Assembly (NCBI RefSeq): GCF_020360975.1
Contig: NW_025408670.1
Span: 6,634,001 to 6,698,000 of the forward strand
DNA from: Hirsutella rhossiliensis
Lineage: Eukaryota; Ascomycota; Sordariomycetes; Hypocreales; Ophiocordycipitaceae
Direction of reading: 5' to 3'
DNA length: 64,000 bases
Part shown: positions 22,809 through 35,500 of the stretch, piece by piece
Layout of the letters: the number at the start of each line of letters is the position of its first letter
Position numbering within the stretch: position 1 is the first letter of the stretch
Program-made: the position numbers and the translations under genes
Notes under the pieces: generated by a model
Told to the model about the DNA's origin: nothing
What the model saw: the letters and a program-made list of their open reading frames with translations, nothing else
The model's database searches: none

Positions 22809-24647
22809 GCATTGCTTACTAAGCTGCACTCACTTGACCGTGATTCACTCGGCTTCAGGCATCCAAGCCTTTGCGCAAAGTCAAAACTCGGGAGGCCTCT
22901 GCTTGCACGCCGCCATCGCCGGTTTCGATTTCATCGACATGTCGGCGGATGCGTGTGACTCAAGTTACTGTCTTGGTTTTGTTGGGGGCATGTCAATTAC
23001 GGCTGTCATGGTTCACTTGTCGAGATCGATGGCGATTCACCTTCATCCAAACTCGAGCAGCCCCCCAAATCCTCCCGACTGTACAGGCGAGTTACCGTTG
23101 GGAATCTGTCTACGGATGCTAAGTGAGTCGTGTCGAGGAAACAGCTACAGCTCGAACCCGGATGGACTTGTCTCCCATCACTTGACTCGAGAGTTGATGC
23201 GCGCTAGGAGCGACGTAGATCGTGACTAGCAAGCAGAGAGCTGTCTGCTCGATTCGCATCAACTGAAAGCCAGCAAAGGCGACAAGCTTCAACAAATCCC
23301 TCCAGGTGATGATGCCGTTGAGGATTTGCGATGGCGGGTTTGACAGAAAAGTCGAGTATCACCACGGACGGCGATGCTTGTGCTCCCGCCACGTCGAGAC
23401 AAGCGAGGACTTTCCTCCCCACCCCTCTCATCAGAGACACTAAGTTACCCTCTCACCAATGTCAACACCAACGGCATATGTCCCCGCGCTTACTTGAACG
23501 GGAAAACTGCTATATCGCCCGTGCGTGAAGCAGCGTGGGGAGATACTCTCCGTCTGCCCTTGGCACGATGGCGAGAGCTGGCTTGTGTTCCAGTCTCTCA
23601 ACCATGCTGTGTACGAGCTAGCAACCTGTGGGACCGAGAAACTCCTCGGATGGGACCAAGTCAAGTCACGTCATCGTCGAATGATGTCAAAGATGGGCTC
23701 AGAACCTGTGCGACTCGCCTCCTTGGCGATGAGAGTCGTCATTGGCACAGGCTGAGAGCTTGTCTCCGGACGTGGATACTTGGGCCGCAGAAATGGAGCA
23801 AGGCGGTATGCGGCAGCTCCATGTCACTAAGCCATGCAAGATGAGCCGCTCATAGGGCTGGCTGGTTCCTGGCTGTTTCCTCGCTGGTTGGCGACAACGA
23901 TCCGTTCACCTGTGTCGTCGGCCACCGGCTCATCTGGATCGCCCAAACGGCCGGCATTCATCCGTCGACGCCTCCCCAGATTGGTCGATCTGTTCCCCTC
24001 TCATGCGTCTTTCGCCTCTCCTCTTCTCAGACTGCCAGCCAGGCCCGAGCGGAATCACATGGCGCGCTCCACTGCCGCGGTGCCGGGCCGTCAATGGGCT
24101 TTTCGTCATCCGCCTTGTCACTAGGCATGGCAACACCTCGGTCTAGGCCTCCGAGAGGGTGGCTGAGCCGCGCACCGTCCACGTCAGCGAATCAGGACGC
24201 TGAAACGCTTCGAGTTGGAATAGGTGCCGGGAACCGCAGGCACGTACTTTCAGCGCTCACCATCACCACCACCGCCACGTTGTCGCAAGATATAGAAGTA
24301 CTTGGCCCTTCCCTGCGTCGACCGGAGGAGAGGGGCATCTCCACCGACGATGCTAGGATGTATGGACTAATGAATAGGTGGGCAAGGTGGCTGGAGAGTC
24401 AAAGGGAGGGCGCTTCCATTAATAGCCGCTCCTGAACTGATCAAGCTGTGCGCTCTTGTTTGCTGCTGCCGCTATTCTCCTCCTCCTCCCCCTCCTCCCC
24501 CTCCTCCTCCTCCTCCTCATCATCATCCTCATCCACTAGGTTCAATCTTTTCCAACACGTTGAAACATCTCGTCAAGATGCCACTTGGGACGGATAATCA
24601 GCAATTGTTTCTCAGTTGAGCGTATGCTGTCAAATAAAACCACAGCC
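22809..24647. other. Intergenic, 1.8 kb
   Basis: Holds the displaced distal upstream region of BBP on the left and the promoter of the class 3 lipase on the right. Short frames here have no recognisable motif. A tRNA B-box-like sequence near 23151 was checked and rejected. Confidence 0.55.
24475..24534 (+). promoter_or_regulatory. CT-rich tract in lipase promoter
   Basis: About 60 bases of nearly pure CTCCTCC/CATCAT pyrimidine-rich repeats, 114-173 bases upstream of the lipase start codon. This is typical of fungal core promoters; function is inferred. Confidence 0.55.
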
Positions 24648-26309
24648 ATGGGCTTCTTCAACAGGAGCAAACCCATCAAAGCACAGTCCTCCCACCCAGA
24701 CCATCCAGGCGTCCATCTCAAGCCGCCTTCTCCTCCTGCCCTCCCTCCGCGTCCCATCACGCCCGCCCCGCTGCCCAGTGCACACTTCCTCGTCCCCGCC
24801 GTTACCCAGCTGCCCCCGCCGCCGTGCTGGTCCTTCTCCGCTCTGGCCCCGAAATTCGGCCCGGGCTCGGCGCCTCCGCCTTGGCAGCGCTGGTGTCCGC
24901 GTCAGGGGAAAGGGGCTGGGTCGGCGGTCCATCTCGTGCAGCCTTGTGCCCTTGCCGGCGACGATGACGGCGGCGACGAGATCTACTCGGATGTGTGCAG
25001 CCGCTTCGACGACGTCGTGACACTCATCGACCGCGAAGAATACGCCGGCCATGAAGCAGACCTCTTCCTATGCCCGTCCTCACCCGCGATCAAGGAAACA
25101 ACACCACCACCAACAACCGATCGGTCGCTCGGCTTCTCCAAACTATGGCCGTCCTTACCCCACAAGAACCCCGACGCCGGCCCGCTCCAAGCAACAACGG
25201 CTGTCGTGTCCGGCAAGTATTTTTCCAAGGTCGAGCTCTACGCAAACTCGAAGCTTCCGCTGGCACTCTCTCCCTTTGCCTTGTGCGGTTCTAGCTGGCC
25301 GCCGCTCCTCCGCCTCGCCGCCCAGTGCTCGCTCCGCGTCTACTCGCCCCCCACGGGCCCGGAGCGGCGCCAGGCCATCGTCGTGCCCGCAGACTGGCGC
25401 TCCGGGTCCAAGGCCATGTACATCCGCTCCGTGCCCGCCGACGCCGCACGCACCGTCGTCGTCGCCGTCCGGGGCACCGCTTCCTTCGCCGACTGGGCCG
25501 TCAACCTGCGCGCCGACCCCGTCTCTCCGCTGGGCTTCCTCGACGACCCGGGAAACGCGTGCCACGCCGGCTTCCTGTCCGTCGCCCGCGCCATGGTCGC
25601 CCCTGTCGCCCGCCGTCTGCGCGAGATGCTCGAGGACGATCCCTCCCGGGCCGATCACTCCCTCGTCTTCACCGGCCACTCGGCGGGCGGCGCTGTGGCG
25701 GCGCTGCTGTACATGCACATGCTCGCCGCCTGCCCCGACGCCCAGAGCGATCTTACCGTGCTGGCAGGCTGCTTCCGTCGCGTCCACTGCCTCACCTTTG
25801 GCGCCCCGCCCGTCAGCCTGCTGCCCCTGGCCAAGCCCAACCGGCCCGAGCTGCGCAAGAGCCTCTTCCTGAGCTTCGTCAACGAGGGCGATCCCGTCAC
25901 GAGGGCCGACAAGGCCTTTGTCAAGAGCCTGTTCACGCTGCTCAAAAGCCCGCCGCCATCCTCGGCGGGTCCGATCGGCGACGGCGAAAAGAAGAAGAAG
26001 AACAACAAGGACTCACCTCCGGCCCCGCAGCCTTACTGGAGCCCGCCCGTCTGGACGGTGCCTCCTTCGACCCTCAGCAACGCCGGCTGTATCGTCCTTC
26101 TCCGCAGCGGCGACCCGTATTTACCGCCTGTCGACCGCAAATCCGTCCAAGACCGGCTCCATGAGGGGGTCGTAGCCGTAACGTGCCGCGACGACCAGCT
26201 GCGCGGCGTCATCTGGGGAGATCCCGTCTGCCACCTCATGCGGCTGTACGCGGTGCGCGTCGAGGCTCTCGCAGCGGCCGCGGAGATGGCTGGGAAGACA
26301 TCACCCTGA
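24648..26309 (+). CDS. Class 3 lipase (triacylglycerol lipase-like), intracellular
   Basis: Alpha/beta hydrolase of the fungal lipase_3 family, 553 aa, a single exon. The start at 24648 has a strong context (CAGCCATGG) and gives the N-terminus MGFFNRSKP; a Met 21 codons upstream (24585) is in frame but less likely. No signal peptide is visible, so a cytosolic or membrane-associated enzyme is suggested. Catalytic features: VVVAVRGTASFADWAVNL (the oxyanion/RGT strand), nucleophile Ser345 in TGHSAGG, acid Asp415 in NEGDPVTRAD and His529 in DPVCHLMRLY. The first 130 residues are Pro-rich and disordered. A Lys/Asn-rich loop (GEKKKKNNKDS) interrupts the domain between the acid and the His, in the place where diacylglycerol-lipase-like relatives carry insertions. 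Substrate is unknown. Confidence 0.9.
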   Translation: MGFFNRSKPIKAQSSHPDHPGVHLKPPSPPALPPRPITPAPLPSAHFLVPAVTQLPPPPCWSFSALAPKFGPGSAPPPWQRWCPRQGKGAGSAVHLVQPCALAGDDDGGDEIYSDVCSRFDDVVTLIDREEYAGHEADLFLCPSSPAIKETTPPPTTDRSLGFSKLWPSLPHKNPDAGPLQATTAVVSGKYFSKVELYANSKLPLALSPFALCGSSWPPLLRLAAQCSLRVYSPPTGPERRQAIVVPADWRSGSKAMYIRSVPADAARTVVVAVRGTASFADWAVNLRADPVSPLGFLDDPGNACHAGFLSVARAMVAPVARRLREMLEDDPSRADHSLVFTGHSAGGAVAALLYMHMLAACPDAQSDLTVLAGCFRRVHCLTFGAPPVSLLPLAKPNRPELRKSLFLSFVNEGDPVTRADKAFVKSLFTLLKSPPPSSAGPIGDGEKKKKNNKDSPPAPQPYWSPPVWTVPPSTLSNAGCIVLLRSGDPYLPPVDRKSVQDRLHEGVVAVTCRDDQLRGVIWGDPVCHLMRLYAVRVEALAAAAEMAGKTSP

Positions 26310-27308
26310 AGACATTCACAGATTGAGTCTGTCATTCAGGAAACGCGATTGTTGATTCTCCATTTCGTGCATATCAGCTGCATGAGCAGTCTGCAGGCAT
26401 GTGAGAGCTCAACTAGACTGACCGGCATCGTGGCCTCAAGACGGCGCCGTTGGCCTAGGTGAGTATGCCGATGCTGAGATGTGAGCTTACATATGCGTTG
26501 GGCACCGCAAATTGCCCTGCCTGCTAAATGCGCCCATGTCCAACGCGCTTCCATGGATTCTGTACATCATGTGTACGAGGTTCTTTTACAAGAAATGAAA
26601 ATATATAGTCAAAGCACTCAATTGAAGTGTACGTCGCAGTTCATTTTCAGATGCTGGGTCCAAGTTCTACCATCACGTAAAGTATTCTTCAGAAAAGGCG
26701 CCAATGAAATGTGAAGCAAAGTCAATAAGGCCTATTTCGTTTTACGGCCGTTTCCGCCAGACCATCTAGATTGCTACTCCGTGGGACCCGAAAGTAAAAG
26801 AAAACTAATAATATATCGTGAAACAGCCACTTCCTTCTTCGCATCATCCAACACTTTCCTAGCTCTTGTTCCCATCTGTCGAAATGGACAACCCAGGTCT
26901 GTTCAACTCCCAACATCGCCATTGCAAATCCAATCCCTCTTTAGAAGTTCAGCCGTCTTCGGCAGTTTGCGTAGTCAAGAAAAGTCGTAAGAGAAAAGGA
27001 GGGGTGGGCGCCGTTCACGAGTAGAAGAAATCCACAGAGAATGGCACTCCCACTTCAGGCCAAAATTGCCCCAAACAATGTCACCTCATCCGCTCAGAGC
27101 TGCTGAACCACCCAGATGGGAACAATCAGCGACATTCAAATCGCTTCCTCATCAGGTCATAACTGGGCGTATGAACAAAGGAAAATGGTGAAGCGAACGA
27201 CATGGTAAGAATACAGGGGAAAAGCTGATTCCCCAAACTCTGACGAGCCAGTCGTCTTATTCAGATAAGTAAAGCAAACGTGTCTTGGGGTGCAGGACTG
27301 GCGTGTTG
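26310..27308. other. Intergenic between convergent genes, 1.0 kb
   Basis: 3' regions of the lipase (plus) and the Zn2Cys6 regulator (minus). It is more AT-rich than its neighbours. No gene seen. Confidence 0.6.
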
Positions 27309-29557
27309 TTATCTGATGGAGCCGAAGTTGAGGTCGCCGCCGATGGCACTCATCCCCATCATGGAGTTGGCCGCGTCCGCGCCTGTTCTTGGCAAGGTAT
27401 TGAAGTCGCCCAATGGTTGCAGTTGAGGCGGTGCTTGCATTCGAAACCCGTCCTGAGTTTGTGCTGGTGGGCGGAAGTTCATTTGGTGTGGCCCGGGCAT
27501 GGATGTGGCGGCTACCCCCTGTGACCGCATACTTTGGGGGGAGATCCCGTTCGCGTGATGCGATACACTACCATCGTGACTGGGACTCAAATGCTGAGGC
27601 GATAACTGATGTGAGTGTTGATGCTGATGTTGTGTCTGGGGCGCATTCATCGGGTTTGATTGTGCTGGGTTCGCCATCTGATGTATGACCATGTCCGGCA
27701 CGGGTTGACAGCCAAAGCCGTTCATGTTGTGGGAATAGTCCATGCCCGGAGAGCCACCAAACGAACCGTTCAAATCTGAGCCGTGATGGTGCAGCGAGGA
27801 CGGCGAGCCAGAGTGGTTAGAGTTGGAGGCAGATTCGGGGGTGCTGCTGGGCATGTCCATGTTGTACTTCTTCTCGTAGTCCTCAACGGGAAACTTGCGG
27901 TCAAAGTCCAGGTGCATCTGACTCGGCGGGGGTTGGGCCATGCCGGCGTTGCCAAAGCCGTCGAAGATGTCCACGTTGGCCAAGTTGGAGTTCTCTGGGG
28001 CATTCTGCAGCATGGGGTTGGCGATGCGTGGCAGGACTTCGTTGATCTTGTTCATGAGCAGCGGTAGGAAACGATGATCACCATTGCGGGACATGGCGAC
28101 CATGGAAATCATCTGGTTCAGATGCTCGCGAGGGCCGACTGAGAAGGGGTCGCGCGAAGGGGCTTGCATGGAAAGAAACTCGGTCATTGACGAGGTCATC
28201 TCCATGAGTTTCTCAATCTGGGACTAGTTAGTGACACGATCAGCCAGGCTGTGCAATGAAACCTACCAAGCCCGGTCCCAAGAGGTCGACCTGAACAGGA
28301 AACTGCGAGGCCATGTTGACGAGGAGCTCTCGTGACAGATGCACGGGGTACTGGAAAGACATGGAGTCGTCGCCGTTTCCATTGACGACGCCACTGGTCA
28401 ATTGCCAGATGGTGTTCTTCAGCCACTGCTGGTTGGTGTGAATATCGTTGAAGTTGCCGTCCTGGCATGCGTAAGACTGAACCAGGTCGTTGAGCTGCTT
28501 CTGCAGGCCGTTGAGGTACTGAGACGACAGGTGGCTCTTGGTCTTGCTCCAGGCCGCGGTGAAGGTGTCGTCGAACGGCCGGTAGAGGTTTATCAAGAGG
28601 ATGAAGCTGTTGAGCTGGTGAGCCTGAGGGTCACTCGGGTCGTCACCGAGGGTTGGGAGATTTATGGTCGCCTGAAGCGTCGTGGGGCGTTGGCGTTGCA
28701 GGGCATATGCTCTTTAGTGAGAGGACAAAGTCAGCTTCAACTGTTCTGGACATGAGAACGTGGCTGGATACTTACCGCTCAAGCACGAAAAAGAGCCAGT
28801 AGAGCCGTCGACGTCGTGCAGACTCGGCAGCGTCGAACTGCATGTAGTACTCTTCCTTGTGCATGCCAGCCATGTGGATCATGGTTGTGGCTTCCCGGAG
28901 GTGGAACCATGCCTTGTCGTGCATCTCCTGGCCGTAGTAGCAGCCGAAGATGAAGAAGTTTGTAACGAGGGCGTTGAAGCTGATGGAGTCGAGGTACTCG
29001 TAGCCTTTGCGGACACGCAGAGTCTCCTCGAGGAGCAGCTGGCTGGAAATGATGTTGGCGCCGGGGACCATGTCGAGGTTGTATGGGTCACCGGGAGGCA
29101 TGGACATGCCAGGCTGCAGCATGATGTAGGCGCACAGCGATGTCATGAGGCAATAGGCATCCCGGTTCTGCTCCATGTACAGGACCTGTTGCTCGATCTG
29201 GTTGCGGTCGAGGATGGGGCTCTGCGAGTAGAGATTGTCGAAGAAGAAATGGGCGCACTCCTTGACGAGTTCGCTGGTGAGAAGACCGGGGGTGGGACCA
29301 AGGCTCGAGTTCGTGGGAGGGCAGGCGATGCCATTCATGCGGTTCTGGACCTTTGCCGAGAGGCTGGTCTGTCGCTGCGTCTCCCTCAGCTCGCTGATGA
29401 CCTTGGCGCGCGAGCCCTTGGGGCCCTTTTTCTGAGGAATGGCATTGTAGGTGCACGATAGCTGAGCCGAGGAGCAGTTGCGGCACGGGTTGATGCCGTC
29501 GCACTTGACCTTGCGGCGGTGGCAGGCATCGCAGGCCCTCTTGACGGCTTGGGCCAT
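27309..29557 (-). CDS. Zn(II)2Cys6 transcription factor, sugar-regulator (AmyR/MAL-like) type
   Basis: Fungal binuclear-cluster transcription factor, 711 aa. Exons on minus: 29557-28776, 28711-28267, 28217-27309; introns are 64 and 49 bp (donors GTAAGT and GTAGGT, the second with branch CACTAAC). The zinc cluster is N-terminal and canonical: Cys9, 12, 19, 25, 28, 35 (C-X2-C-X6-C-X5-C-X2-C-X6-C), followed by a basic linker QKKGPKGSRAK. The middle region is a Fungal_trans-type helical domain (LLLEETLRVRKGYEYLDSIS, ARRRRLYWLFFVLERAYALQ). The C-terminal 230 residues are Gln/His/Asn/Ser/Pro-rich, like an activation domain. The linker and middle resemble regulators of starch/maltose use in filamentous fungi, but target genes cannot be named from sequence. 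The long upstream region (29558 onward) fits a complex promoter or long 5' leader. Confidence 0.9.
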
Positions 29558-32500
29558 GATGGGCGAGAGATTATGAGGGCGTGTCTCGGGCGGCTCTCTC
29601 GGCGCGCGATCGGCCGTGGCCCACGAGCGAGGCCTAGGGCGGAGAGGGCGAAGACGAGGGAAAAAGGAAAAGGTGCGACGACGCGGTTATCGATACCACC
29701 ATAGACAGCGAGGCTTTTGGAGAGGACGGGTCCCAGAGTTCGGGGATTTTGCGGGGAGGAGTGCAGACGCAGGAAAGTCTTCGCGTGACCCCGTAGCAGC
29801 GGACGCAGGGAGCGAGCACGGTACGTCGATGTGCGCCTGCAGGCGATATTTGGCCCTTTCGAAGCGGGCCCGGACGCGGGGAAGGACTGCCGAGGCGGTT
29901 CGTCTGGGGGGGCGAATAGTGAGAAGAGGAAGTTGAAGCGGGTTCTACCAAGGAAGCTTGTCGTCGAGAGTCGTCGATGGTTGTCGGTCGAGCAGGCCCC
30001 AGGCGTCGGTAAGGGGGTGGATATTGGCGTAGGAGAGAGTGATATCGAAAACGGGGGGGGGAGGAAGCAGGAATAAAAAACAAGTGGATGCGGGCAGGTG
30101 GGTTTTCTTCAAGGCGTGGAGGGAGAGAGGAGATGACGGAGGGTACAGAGGACCGGAGAGAAGATGGATGGAATGGAATGATGAGGCGCGAGCCAGACAG
30201 TTGGATCAAGCACCAGAAATTAGGCGTCGCGAGTCCAGGGCTGTGAGTGGACACGAGCAGGCTCTGCGAAGCGAGCTGACCGGCGCGGGTGCAACGAATC
30301 CAACACTTGGGGCCTAGCCTGACCCCGGGGAGGGCCTGGCCAGCTGGGCTGAGTGGAATCTGTACACACTCAAAACGCCTGTCGAGGGAGCCCGGTGGTG
30401 GGCGACAGAGACAGCAGGAGACACACACTGTACATCTGCGTATTGGGAACTTCACCCTCCACCCGCGCTGGCGGAGGGGTTTGTGGGCGCTGCTAGTTAG
30501 CGCTTGGTTGCGGAGTAAACACGACTGTGCAGTCCCTGCCATCCGGCGCGCCCGATACAGTGCAGCCTTGGATCTTTACCGTCCACCTCTATCACCCCGG
30601 TAGTCGCGGATGGCGTCGGCCTCGACTCGAGCAGCGCGCACCGCTTGGCAGCCAAGTACCGGATACCGACTCGCCCCAACGGCGCGCCCGCATCTTGACA
30701 AGCCCCTCCAGTGGCTCCTCAGCTTGCAGGGAAGCTCGCAGGTTTCCGATCCTTTTACCAGCCCTGTCGTTACTGCCTTAAGCTAGTATTTCTACGCTTC
30801 TCAGCTCCGAATCCATGTAAGCCGTGCACTGCACTGTATGCCACACCGACAATGTCGACTAGTACCCATCGATACATCGAGTAGCATTCATCACGACCAT
30901 GCTAGTCTGCAGATGGCAACCGCCACCATTCAATGGTTCATTTCACCCTCGTCCCTTTCTTCTTTCTTCTTTCCATTCAATCTAACTCGCCCGGGACGCG
31001 AGAGAGGCGCTGTACCTCGTACCCTGGAACGCTGGCACGTCGATAAACATTCTGTGCCTGTAGTTGCCTACGGACACGGACAGAGGCGGCACAGCCACTT
31101 GAGCTGCGCATGCAACCATCAATCTGTACAGTAGCCATTGCAAAACGGCACTCATGGAGCAACCGCTGGCGACGTTGAGGCGTTGGAACCTTAATTCCTG
31201 CCCCATATTGGCCGCGCGCCTTCTTTCGGATCCTGCGGGGGAAATGCAACCAGGCGGGCGGCGGCCAACCGAGGCCACACGTCGACGAGCTTTGTCTGGG
31301 AACCGGGCAGCTGATGTTATTGTGGCTGCTGGAATGTCCAAGTCGTCCATGGCCTAAAGGCCAGTCGCATCGCCGCCATCCCTCTGCGTGCAAGACATGG
31401 GCATTGACAGCACGTTTTCTGTCTCTTCAGCCCCTGCTCCTGTCAGGGGAGGGATCGACGCCTGACGCTTGGCTCTCTGGGGAGCAAAAGGCAAATCAGA
31501 GCATGTACAGTAACTTACCTCTCCGCCTGGGGTGCCGCTGAACCATCCCCAATCGACCCAAGTGCCTGGCCCGGGAATGTACAGTGCGTTACAGTGCGTG
31601 GCTCCAGCCAGATGCATCTCGTCGTGCACATCCTTGGGGTAGTTCCGCACTGTGCTTGCTAAACGCCTGGTACCTGGTCTTACAAAATGTGGGGGACTCG
31701 CAATCGCTGGGGACCGTGCCATCGTGCTACCTGCCGCTGCTGGACACTGCATCTCCGTTTTCGTCCAGAAATCTCGCCCAGTCCAGATGCACATGCAGAA
31801 CAAGGGCCACAACAGCAGATCGCCGACGGTCGACAGGATAGATGCCTGCAGCTACGAGCAACGCATGCAACGGCCTTGGAGGCGACACAAATAGGACCAA
31901 AACAAAACGGAGGCACAGACAAGGCGGCGTCGAAGCCGCGAGAGGGAGACACCTTGGGAGAAACACGAGACAGGCCAAAGTACTTGGAGCTCATCGCTGC
32001 TCTCCCCAGTCTCTGTTGTTTACTTCTCTCTCTCCCCTCGTGAAACGGACAGGGTGACATGCTACTCTCCTTCGCGGTTGAGACACCAGGCTGGCATCCG
32101 GGAGTTTTGCAGCGCCAACCAGCTCGTGTCTGATGACTCATGGGCGACGCACATGAATTCCTCGCCATCAAATCAATCCCATTCATCCATCCATCCGTCT
32201 GCGCACAATGGGCGAATGAGGTCGAGAGCACACGGGCGCACGCACGCACAAGCCGTCGTCAACCAACCCACCAACCAGATGCGGCGGCGCCCAACTGGGG
32301 GTGATGGATGAATGCTACGTAGCATCGCAAACACTCACTCTTGCATCCCAACTTGGCGACTAGATTGATGCGGAGAGCGCGGTCACGCCGTGCCGGACCG
32401 CGGCCCCAGCATAGCCCCCGCCCGCCTGCTGACAAGTCTCCAGCTTACGGATATTCTGACGGCTAGAGGGTCCTTTTGACGCGCTGGTGATGGTGGCTTC

Positions 32501-35500
32501 GCGAGACATCGACTACGGAAGGGTCGGTAGCGCATTTTTTCGGCCACACGGACCACTTGGTCGCAATGCGGAGAGAAGGCCGAGCCAACATGACGCAGCC
32601 AGCACAGTCGTCGGCAGAGGCAAATGGTGGAAGAGGTACAACCATCGACTGCCATTGGCTATACACGAACAAATGAGCCCAGTCTTCGGTCCGAAGAGGC
32701 CACCTCCATTCCTGCAGGGCTGAGGGCCACCAATCCAGGGTCTTGACGGCACGCCGCATGAGCTATTCTTAGACGCAGGCTGGAGAGAGGTGAGCCCTCT
32801 TCTTCCCGTCCTGGACCCCGTTGATTGTCCGGCGTCCTCAAAGACAAAACGGAGCATTTTCCCCATGAATCGGGCATTCCACCTGGGATTGGGGTGCTCG
32901 ACGCAAAGGTTTCGGCCACGCCGCGGCTGTATACGCAACTGTCTGTCCCCAAAGAGGCAGGCAAACCGGTCATCGTGTCTCGAAACATCGAGCGGCGAAC
33001 CGACGAGACGGCTCCCAGGGATGAGTTGGCTGAAGCAGTGCAGCTCGAGAGACTCAGCAGCGACCGTCGACGCCGTCTCTGTCGTGGACCGGGCCCACGC
33101 CCGCCGGCCCGGCTTCAGCATCCTGAGTGAGGGAGCGGCCAGCCTCCCTCGATGATGGCGTGAACGTGCGACAAGCGAGATCGCCCCCCAAATGGGATGT
33201 CACCCCTTAAGGGTCCAGCCGTGCTCTCCGCGCTAACGCGTACCGTTCATCTGTCGTCCTCGGAACCAAGCATTCATCTTCCTTTGGCTCGCGTCGCAAA
33301 TGTCTGATTCGCGTTGCCAGAGTCGGACGGGTGCTCGGCTCCAGCTTGTCGGCATCATGAGCACTTGCCATGATGGACGCTGTTTTGTCGATGATTCGTT
33401 TTCCCTCTCAGTATCCGTCTTCCGTTCAAGCACCGCCTCCTGTTGTTGGTCGCTGTCCCATGTTTGCAATTTCGTCTCGGGTTCCGTTAGAGCGCGTTCC
33501 GAACCACATTGTTGCCCCAAGGCGTCTTTAACCTTGTTCTAAAAGCTTTATAATCTCAGAACATGCATGTGTTCCGCAAAATTCAGAGTAAACAAGGGTT
33601 CATTCATGCTTACCTCGATCCCTGCCGAGCGACTATGGGTGGCACCTTGCACACCTGGGAGGGCGGAGCCGAGGCCGATAGCAAACATGCTGCTTCCCTC
33701 ACCGTAAAGTCAATCCCGTATATAATCGCCTTAATCAAGGCGTATGATCGATAGACGCAGTACGGTCCATAGGAATACATCCGTTCCGAATTACCGAGGC
33801 ACGTTGGTGGCCGTGGGGCGGATCCCCGGCGGAGATCAAAGCGGACCCTAGCGGACGAGCGCCGGGAGCCGCTCTAGGGTGGTGGGTCGCGGCAGGTGAC
33901 CATGCCGATGGCCAAGTCGCCACGCAAGCCCGGTTTCGCGCGATTTTGAACTGAGGACATTAGTCGCTTTCTCTGTCCCGTTGGACATGTTCTCTCCGCA
34001 AACCCGGTGACAGAGTCCGCTGGTGCCTCTCAGACCCCTAGCTGGGCGATCTAGGAGCGTTGAAACTAACGCGCAAACATCTGACTCGGAGGCTGCATAC
34101 CTGGGAATCAAAATGACTCGAACTGCTGGTAATTGTACGACAAAAACACTCGTTCCGAACAACTCGTTCCGCCTTCCGCGTCAGCAGTATGGAGAGCCTG
34201 CATAATCAAAAGCGTCGGAGCCGTGACAGCGCCAGGCTTCGTCGGTCCGAGAAGGATCTTGGTTCATCAAGACGGCAGACCGGAATGATGAAAGAGAAAT
34301 ATTAAATGACCGGAGTTCCCCTTCCTCCGACTGTACCCGAGCTGAAGAGCGTGCTCGTATTGATCGCTTCGCCGACTGAGATCGACAAAGGCGGGCGCCG
34401 AGATAGGTATCGGTCACCTGTCGGAGGACCCGCGGTCTACAATTTTGGCAAGCTAAAGACTCGATGGCCTGAATACTGACCAAGCCATCACCATCATCGG
34501 GTCCCGGTTAGCTCGTCGAGCAGTTCTGAGCCGGAATCCTGCTGCTATCAGGGCTCTAATTCGTCATATCCGGCATCAACAGCTCACATCTCATTGGAAG
34601 CACCCGGATGGACACGTGCATCGGCGATATTGTCCCCACCATCGGATTTAAAGACATCATGTTTCTGTCGAAGGTGGTTGTCCTGATATCATGTTGATGC
34701 TATCGGCGAGTGAGCAGAACATATCACGTGCCCGGGCGCACATCGATGGCATGACAGAATGAATTGTCGGGGCCAATGAATGCTGTTCTCCCTTCCTTGT
34801 TGTTGTATCTATTGTACTTGCTTGTACCACTAAGAACCACGAAAGGGCTTGTTCGTTGTGGCCTGGAGACACCAAGACGCGAGTTCCTTGGTTCGAGTGC
34901 TTTGGGCTGAGGGCAATGCAAGACCGTTAATAGATGCACCGGACTTTGGAAAAGAAGGAGAGTTCCAAAGCTGTAACCCGAAGTTGACGACGACATGAAG
35001 TAGACAACAGAGTTCAGGGTCATAAGACGAACCCTTTAGATCCCAATCTCGACGGCAATGCCAGGCGTACAGATAGACATGTGAATGCCACGCAATTTGC
35101 AGAATCACAATCCTCAGGGCACGAGCCAAATTTCATGGCTTCTGGAAAAGGGGGGCTAGCACCACCAAGAAAAATGAACTGTCGAGTTGGGCATACGCTC
35201 ATCGGTTGCTTCCGAGATGTGGCTGACGGCAACGCACAGAGCAGATGAGATATGAATGGGCACATGCAGATAGAATCGCTACGTTCAAGCACATCTCAAT
35301 ACTAAATTGTTGTTCAAGGATGGCTCGGAGAATGTGAGACTCTTGGCCGAACTCAGGGGCTCCATTTTCGGTCGAGATATCGCCATTGGCAATCACGGAC
35401 CCCCGGTAAGCGGATCCGAGATTACGGCATTGAAGACAATGGCGCGACCAAAGACCAATCCTGTGGCACACATCACTGATGCAGGCAACTTGAAGATGAA

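Noticed and set aside
23145..23175. tRNA B-box-like sequence (GGTTCGAGC on minus)
   Set aside because: The flanking bases do not form a 5-bp T-stem and no A-box lies at the right distance.
25155..26164. Long frames on both strands inside the lipase gene
   Set aside because: High GC third positions leave shadow frames open; only the frame with GHSAGG and the RGT motif has family features.
29634..30542. 302-codon minus frame upstream of the Zn2Cys6 regulator
   Set aside because: Low-complexity Ser/Pro/Arg/Cys composition, no motif, overlaps the likely 5' leader of the regulator gene.
32513..33121. 202-codon minus frame in the 7.7-kb gap
   Set aside because: Cys/Arg/Ser-rich with no repeated or known motif and no splice partners; not enough to support a gene.
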